Positions 60,911 to 64,000 of a DNA stretch of 64,000 bases are shown piece by piece. The position numbers and the translations under genes are program-made. Where the stretch lies: positions 3,350,501 to 3,414,500 of the forward strand of contig NZ_CP107932.1 of NCBI RefSeq assembly GCF_036032445.1, written 5' to 3'. How positions within the stretch are numbered: position 1 is the stretch's first letter; every line of letters starts with the position of its first letter. Under the pieces are notes generated by a model. That model was not told the DNA's origin, ran no database searches, and was given only the letters and a program-made list of their open reading frames with translations. Source of the stretch: Nocardia sp. NBC_00416 (GTDB taxonomy: Bacteria; Actinomycetota; Actinomycetes; Mycobacteriales; Mycobacteriaceae).

Positions 60911-60937
60911 GGCTCATGCTCTCCATGAGCATGAGCC
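60911..60937 (-). terminator. Intrinsic terminator downstream of tRNA-Glu
   Basis: GGCTCATGCTC (60911-60921) and GAGCATGAGCC (60927-60937) form a perfect 11-base-pair stem with a five-base loop. In the minus-strand direction it is followed by TTTGCTGATT. It ends the tRNA transcript. Confidence 0.85.
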
Positions 60938-60948
60938 TGTCAGCTGAG

Positions 60949-61021
60949 TAGCCCCGACGGGATTTGAACCCGCGCTACCGCCTTGAGAGGGCGGCGTCCT
61001 AGGCCGCTAGACGACGGGGCC
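60949..61021 (-). tRNA. tRNA-Glu (anticodon CTC)
   Basis: The 73-base minus-strand gene folds as a cloverleaf: acceptor GGCCCCG with CGGGGCT (first pair G-U), D-arm around GTCTAGCGGCCTAGGAC, anticodon stem CCGCC/GGCGG with loop CTCTCAA, and T-arm GCGGGTTCAAATCCCGT. The anticodon CTC occupies 60985-60987 and reads GAG. CCA is not encoded. A terminator lies 12 bases downstream. Confidence 0.95.
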
Positions 61022-61169
61022 AGGACTTGTGATCAACCCCTGGCTGGAGTGGATCGTGGATCTCTCGATCCGAAGCTCGATCAGCGTAACCGACCGGGCG
61101 GCGGCGACCAAATCGCCTGGATATTCGTTCCGTACCGCATCTGGACGATGAAGCTGAGAGCGATCTCCG

Positions 61170-61241
61170 CTGGGGTACCAGGACTCGAACCTAGAATGGC
61201 TGAACCAGAATCAGCTGTGTTGCCAATTACACCATACCCCA
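61170..61241 (-). tRNA. tRNA-Gln (anticodon CTG)
   Basis: The 72-base minus-strand gene has acceptor TGGGGTA/TACCCCA, D-arm with GTGTAATTGGCAACAC, anticodon stem GCTGA/TCAGC with loop TTCTGGT, and T-arm AGGTTCGAGTCCT. The anticodon CTG at 61206-61208 reads CAG. It lies about 150 bases upstream of tRNA-Glu and downstream of gltX on the same strand. Confidence 0.95.
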
Positions 61242-61415
61242 ATGACCTGGGCTTTCGGTTGCATCGCTGGCTGCGGTGGCACCGTCGTTCCGGCCGAGAA
61301 AGAGAGTACCAAACTGCTCCGGGGAAACTACAAATCGCCTGGTCACACGGCCCCATCAGATAGGTAACGGTTGCCGCGGGGCCGCCGACGGCCCGTCTTC
61401 GACGCCGGAGGGGCC

Positions 61416-61447
61416 GGGGCCGCACCGCCGTCCTCGGCGGCGGCCCC
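61416..61447 (-). terminator. Hairpin after gltX
   Basis: GGGGCCGCACCGCCG pairs with CGGCGGCGGCCCC across a TCCT loop, with one A bulge or mismatch. It begins 14 bases after the gltX stop on the minus strand. Confidence 0.75.
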
Positions 61448-61460
61448 GTGCCACCCGCGT

Positions 61461-62936
61461 TCACTCGGCCGGGGCCACCCACTCCCGCCCCGCGCGCAGC
61501 CGCTGCATGGTGAGCTCACGGCCAAGCAGTTCCATCGATTCGTAGAGCGGCGGACTGATATGCGAACCGGTGACCGACACTCGCACCGGCGCGAATGCCT
61601 TCCGTGGTTTCAATTCCAATCCATCGATGAGCGCCGATTTCAATGCGTTCTCGATCTCGGCGGCGGTCCAGGAGGTGATCGGTTCGAGCGCGGTAATTGC
61701 CGCATCCAATACCGGGACGGCGTCCGGACCCAAATTCTTCTTACCCGCGGCGGGGTCCACGGTGAACTCTTCCACCGGTGCCAAGAGGAATCGCAAAAGT
61801 CCCCATGCGTCGTCCAGGACGACAATGCGCGTCTGCACCAGATCCGCGGCGGCGGCGAAAACCTTCTCGTCTATTCCACCGTCCACATATCCGCGCCGTA
61901 CAAAAAATTCGCGCAACCGTCCGGCAAAATCAGCCGGTTCCAGCAAACGGATGTGCTCGGCGTTGATCGCATCGGCCTTCTTCTGATCGAAGCGGGCCGG
62001 ATTCGAATTCACTTTCGATATGTCGAAGGCTGCGACCATCTCGTCCATGGAGAACACGTCGTGGTCGTCGGCGATGCTCCAGCCGAGCAGTGCGAGGTAA
62101 TTCAGGAGCCCTTCGGGGATGAATCCGCGGTCGCGGTGAACGAAGAGGTCGGCCTCCGGATCGCGCTTGGAGAGCTTCTTGTTCCCTGGGCCCATGACGA
62201 ACGGCAGATGGCCGAATTCGGGGGTGAAATCGCTGACCCCGATACGCTGCAGCGCGGCATGCAGAGCGATTTGACGCGGTGTCGACGAGAGCAGATCTTC
62301 GCCGCGGAGAACGTGGGTTATCCGCATAGTGGCGTCGTCTACCGGATTAACCAGCGTATAAAGCGGGTCGCCGGTGCCGCGGGTGAGCGCGTAATCCGGG
62401 ACGACGCCGGCCTTGAACGTGGTTTCGCCACGCACCAGGTCGTGCCAGGTGATGTCGGTGTCGGGCATTCGCAACCGGACCACGGCGCCGCGGCCGGCGG
62501 CCTTGTATTCCGCGATCTGCTCGGCCGTCAGATCGCGATCGTAATTGTCGTACCCGAGTTTCGGATCACGTCCGGCGGCCCGGTGGCGCGCTTCGACTTC
62601 CTCTGGCGTGGAAAAGGATTCGTACGCCTCACCGGCTTCGAGAAGTCTGCCGACGATGTCCCGGTGGATTTCGCGGCGCTGCGACTGCCGGTACGGCGCA
62701 TAGGGTCCGCCGATTTCCGGGCCCTCGTCCCAATCGAGCCCGAGCCAGCGTAGTGCGTCCAGCAGCGCCTGGTAGGACTCTTCGGAATCCCTTGCAGCGT
62801 CGGTGTCTTCGATCCGGAAGACGAACGCACCGCCGTGCTGACGGGCGTACACCCAGTTGAACAGTGCGGTGCGGATGAGCCCGACATGCGGTGTCCCGGT
62901 GGGTGACGGGCAGAAACGGACCCGTACGTTTGTCAT
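61461..62936 (-). CDS. gltX: Glutamyl-tRNA synthetase
   Basis: GltX charges tRNA-Glu and, in Actinobacteria that lack GlnRS, is expected also to mischarge tRNA-Gln, which GatCAB then amidates. The 491-residue class I synthetase has the HIGH-type motif [18 protein letters not shown], the KMSKS-type [28 protein letters not shown] and the anticodon-binding domain at the C terminus. The ATG at 62936 has GAGGG before it. The tRNA-Gln and tRNA-Glu genes lie downstream. It follows the FAH-family gene by 13 bases. Confidence 0.96.
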   Translation of the reverse strand: MTNVRVRFCPSPTGTPHVGLIRTALFNWVYARQHGGAFVFRIEDTDAARDSEESYQALLDALRWLGLDWDEGPEIGGPYAPYRQSQRREIHRDIVGRLLEAGEAYESFSTPEEVEARHRAAGRDPKLGYDNYDRDLTAEQIAEYKAAGRGAVVRLRMPDTDITWHDLVRGETTFKAGVVPDYALTRGTGDPLYTLVNPVDDATMRITHVLRGEDLLSSTPRQIALHAALQRIGVSDFTPEFGHLPFVMGPGNKKLSKRDPEADLFVHRDRGFIPEGLLNYLALLGWSIADDHDVFSMDEMVAAFDISKVNSNPARFDQKKADAINAEHIRLLEPADFAGRLREFFVRRGYVDGGIDEKVFAAAADLVQTRIVVLDDAWGLLRFLLAPVEEFTVDPAAGKKNLGPDAVPVLDAAITALEPITSWTAAEIENALKSALIDGLELKPRKAFAPVRVSVTGSHISPPLYESMELLGRELTMQRLRAGREWVAPAE

Positions 62937-62949
62937 ATCCCTCTTTCGT

Positions 62950-63711
62950 TCAGCGTTTCGCGGCAACAGGATTGGTCAGCGTGCCGATACCGGAGACGGT
63001 GACCGAGACGGTCTGCCCGTCCTTCATCGGACCGACGCCTTCGGGGGTTCCGGTGAGGATCACGTCACCGGGGAGCAGGGTCATGACCCGGGTCACCCAT
63101 TCGATGATATCCGGGATGTCGTGCAGCAGTAGCGATGTGGTGCTGCGCTGGCGCACCTCACCGTCGAGTTCCGTGGTGATCTCGAGGTCCGCCGGATCGA
63201 GCTCGGTTTCGATCCAGGGGCCCAGCGGGCAGAATGTGTCGTATCCCTTGGCCCGGGTCCACTGCCCGTCCTGGGCCTGCTGGTCGCGGGCCGTCACGTC
63301 GTTGGCGACGGTGTAGCCCAGGATGACGTCCTTGGCGCGAGCGGCGGGGACGTCTTTGCAGGGTCGGCCGATGACCACCGCCAACTCGCCCTCGAAATCG
63401 ACGCGGGAGGAGCTGGGCGGCAGGACGATCGGAATCGAGGGACCGATGATGGAGGTGTTCGGTTTTATGAAGATCACCGGTTCGGCCGGCGCCTCACCGC
63501 CGAACTCGGCGGCGTGCGCCGCGTAGTTCTTACCGATACAGATCACCTTGCTGGCCAGGATGGGGGCGAGCAGACGGACATCGGCCACCGGCCAGCTGCG
63601 GCCGGTGAACGTCGGGGTGCCGAAGGGGTGCTCGGCTATTTCCTTGGCGTTCTCGCCCTCGATGGCGACGAACGCGACCCCGTCGGGACTGGCAACTCGA
63701 CCTAGACGCAT
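62950..63711 (-). CDS. Fumarylacetoacetate hydrolase family protein
   Basis: The 253-residue protein has the FAH-family core: [33 protein letters not shown] with metal-binding Glu, [14 protein letters not shown] and [13 protein letters not shown]. It matches Rv2993c, annotated as a 2-hydroxyhepta-2,4-diene-1,7-dioate isomerase, but members also include acylpyruvate hydrolases and oxaloacetate decarboxylases, so the substrate is unknown. It is upstream of gltX on the same strand. Its ATG at 63711 is divergent from the transporter gene. Confidence 0.88.
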   Translation of the reverse strand: MRLGRVASPDGVAFVAIEGENAKEIAEHPFGTPTFTGRSWPVADVRLLAPILASKVICIGKNYAAHAAEFGGEAPAEPVIFIKPNTSIIGPSIPIVLPPSSSRVDFEGELAVVIGRPCKDVPAARAKDVILGYTVANDVTARDQQAQDGQWTRAKGYDTFCPLGPWIETELDPADLEITTELDGEVRQRSTTSLLLHDIPDIIEWVTRVMTLLPGDVILTGTPEGVGPMKDGQTVSVTVSGIGTLTNPVAAKR

Positions 63712-63845
63712 GGTCGGAGTCTATCCAGCCGGATCCACCAGCCCGAATGCGCCCGACCGGTCGGTCCGACCGGTGGTGACAACCGCGATACCAGTTGCGG
63801 CATCTCCTGCCCTGAGGTGTACCGTACGGACTGAAGTTCAAACTT

Positions 63846-63873
63846 TGAGATTAGTATCTCATATATTGAGATA
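63846..63873. promoter_or_regulatory. AT-rich double palindrome before the last gene
   Basis: TGAGAT-TAGT-ATCTCA (63846-63861) and TATCTCA-TATAT-TGAGATA (63855-63873) are two overlapping perfect inverted repeats in a strikingly AT-rich patch of a GC-rich genome. They end 22 bases before the ATG at 63896. This looks like an operator for a dimeric repressor (MarR, PadR or TetR type); the protein is not identified. Confidence 0.6.
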
Positions 63874-63895
63874 GCTCGTTCCGAGATGGGGAACT

Positions 63896-64000
63896 ATGGC
63901 ACCCAGTTCACCGGCGGCCGCTCCGATCGCCGCACACAGCAGGCAGATATCCCCCGCCCACCGCTGGCTCATGCTCGTGTTCGGCGTTTTCGCCCAGACC
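63896..64000 (+). CDS. N-terminal part of a membrane transporter (probably MFS), cut by window edge
   Basis: The frame encodes 35 residues, with a short Pro/Ala/Ser-rich cytoplasmic lead (MAPSSPAAAPIAAHSRQISP) and then the start of a first transmembrane helix (AHRWLMLVFGVFAQT). GGGGAA five bases upstream supports the ATG. The M. tuberculosis gene next to Rv2993c (Rv2994) is an MFS transporter, so that identity is likely but rests on context. An AT-rich palindrome lies just upstream. Confidence 0.6.
   Translation, partial: MAPSSPAAAPIAAHSRQISPAHRWLMLVFGVFAQT

Larger units (their letters stand above)
59976..60948. other. Gene-free intergenic stretch with short repeats
   Basis: I see no credible gene in these 973 bases; the open frames have low-complexity, shadow-like translations. 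It holds a 16-base tandem pair TCAGCCCCTCGGAGAC at 60357-60388, the GGGGTCCAGG repeats at 60727-60811 with a degenerate third unit near 60832, and the tRNA terminator at 60911-60937. Confidence 0.55.

Overview
The window is a high-GC actinobacterial chromosome segment. Its gene order is that of the Mycobacteriales and fits Nocardia or a close relative best: the M. tuberculosis Rv2906c to Rv2994 order is recalled from memory and is largely retained here. The genus is inferred from gene content and order only; no rRNA is present. GTG and TTG starts are frequent, short-range operon overlaps (ATGA/GTGA) are common, and every long ORF without a listed family turned out to be an antisense shadow. 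I see no prophage, insertion sequence, CRISPR array or defence island.

Layout. 1-3340: N-terminal part of tex, an acyl-CoA synthetase and a divergent GAF-LuxR regulator. 3442-5349: the ribosome maturation operon rpsP-khpA-rimM-trmD. 5692-9302: a secreted, membrane-anchored VWA protein and ffh. 9303-10222: intergenic repeats and a small unknown protein. 10349-14677: nitrogen operon amt-glnK-glnD with a GlnR-like box upstream. 14764-22218: ftsY, a DUF2237 gene, smc, a DUF1707 membrane protein, acyP, an OsmC protein and a tiny membrane protein. 22431-26868: accessory genes (a predicted transmembrane PBP-type receptor, a winged-helix protein, a PHP hydrolase, a DHFR-like protein). 26953-30719: mutM-rnc-rpmF-DUF177, repeats, sepIVA. 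30945-38874: a GtrA gene, coaD-rsmD-pyc, then a cobalamin riboswitch controlling metE. 38928-43900: a 50-aa Cys protein, recG, a FakA-like protein, rpmB. 44090-46620: GNAT, crotonase, alpha/beta hydrolase and a small secreted protein. 46657-55396: ung-thiL, a DUF3515 gene, ddl-gpsA, fbiD, ppk-mutT1. 55692-59975: hupB, leuCD with its divergent IclR regulator, and a PPOX/F420-type protein. 59976-64000: a gene-free repeat-bearing stretch, tRNA-Glu, tRNA-Gln, gltX, an FAH-family enzyme and the start of a transporter gene (probably MFS).

How it works together. Most genes are housekeeping: translation (rpsP, rpmF, rpmB, trmD, rimM, rsmD, rnc, two tRNAs, gltX), protein targeting (ffh, ftsY), chromosome organisation and repair (smc, hupB, recG, mutM, ung, mutT1), nitrogen sensing, anaplerosis (pyc), methionine and leucine synthesis, coenzymes (coaD, thiL, fbiD), peptidoglycan precursor (ddl), polyphosphate (ppk) and septation (sepIVA).

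The less ordinary signals are regulatory or repetitive: a multi-copy inverted-repeat element at about 9.7, 29.6, 29.9 and 43.4 kb, the GlnR-like box, the metE riboswitch with a candidate Shine-Dalgarno sequestering helix, a probably leaderless iclR mRNA, an AT-rich palindrome before the final gene, and two genes whose best ribosome binding site points at a non-canonical start codon. I did not find a convincing, wholly new multi-gene system. The closest candidate is the stand-alone transmembrane PBP protein at 22431-23951.
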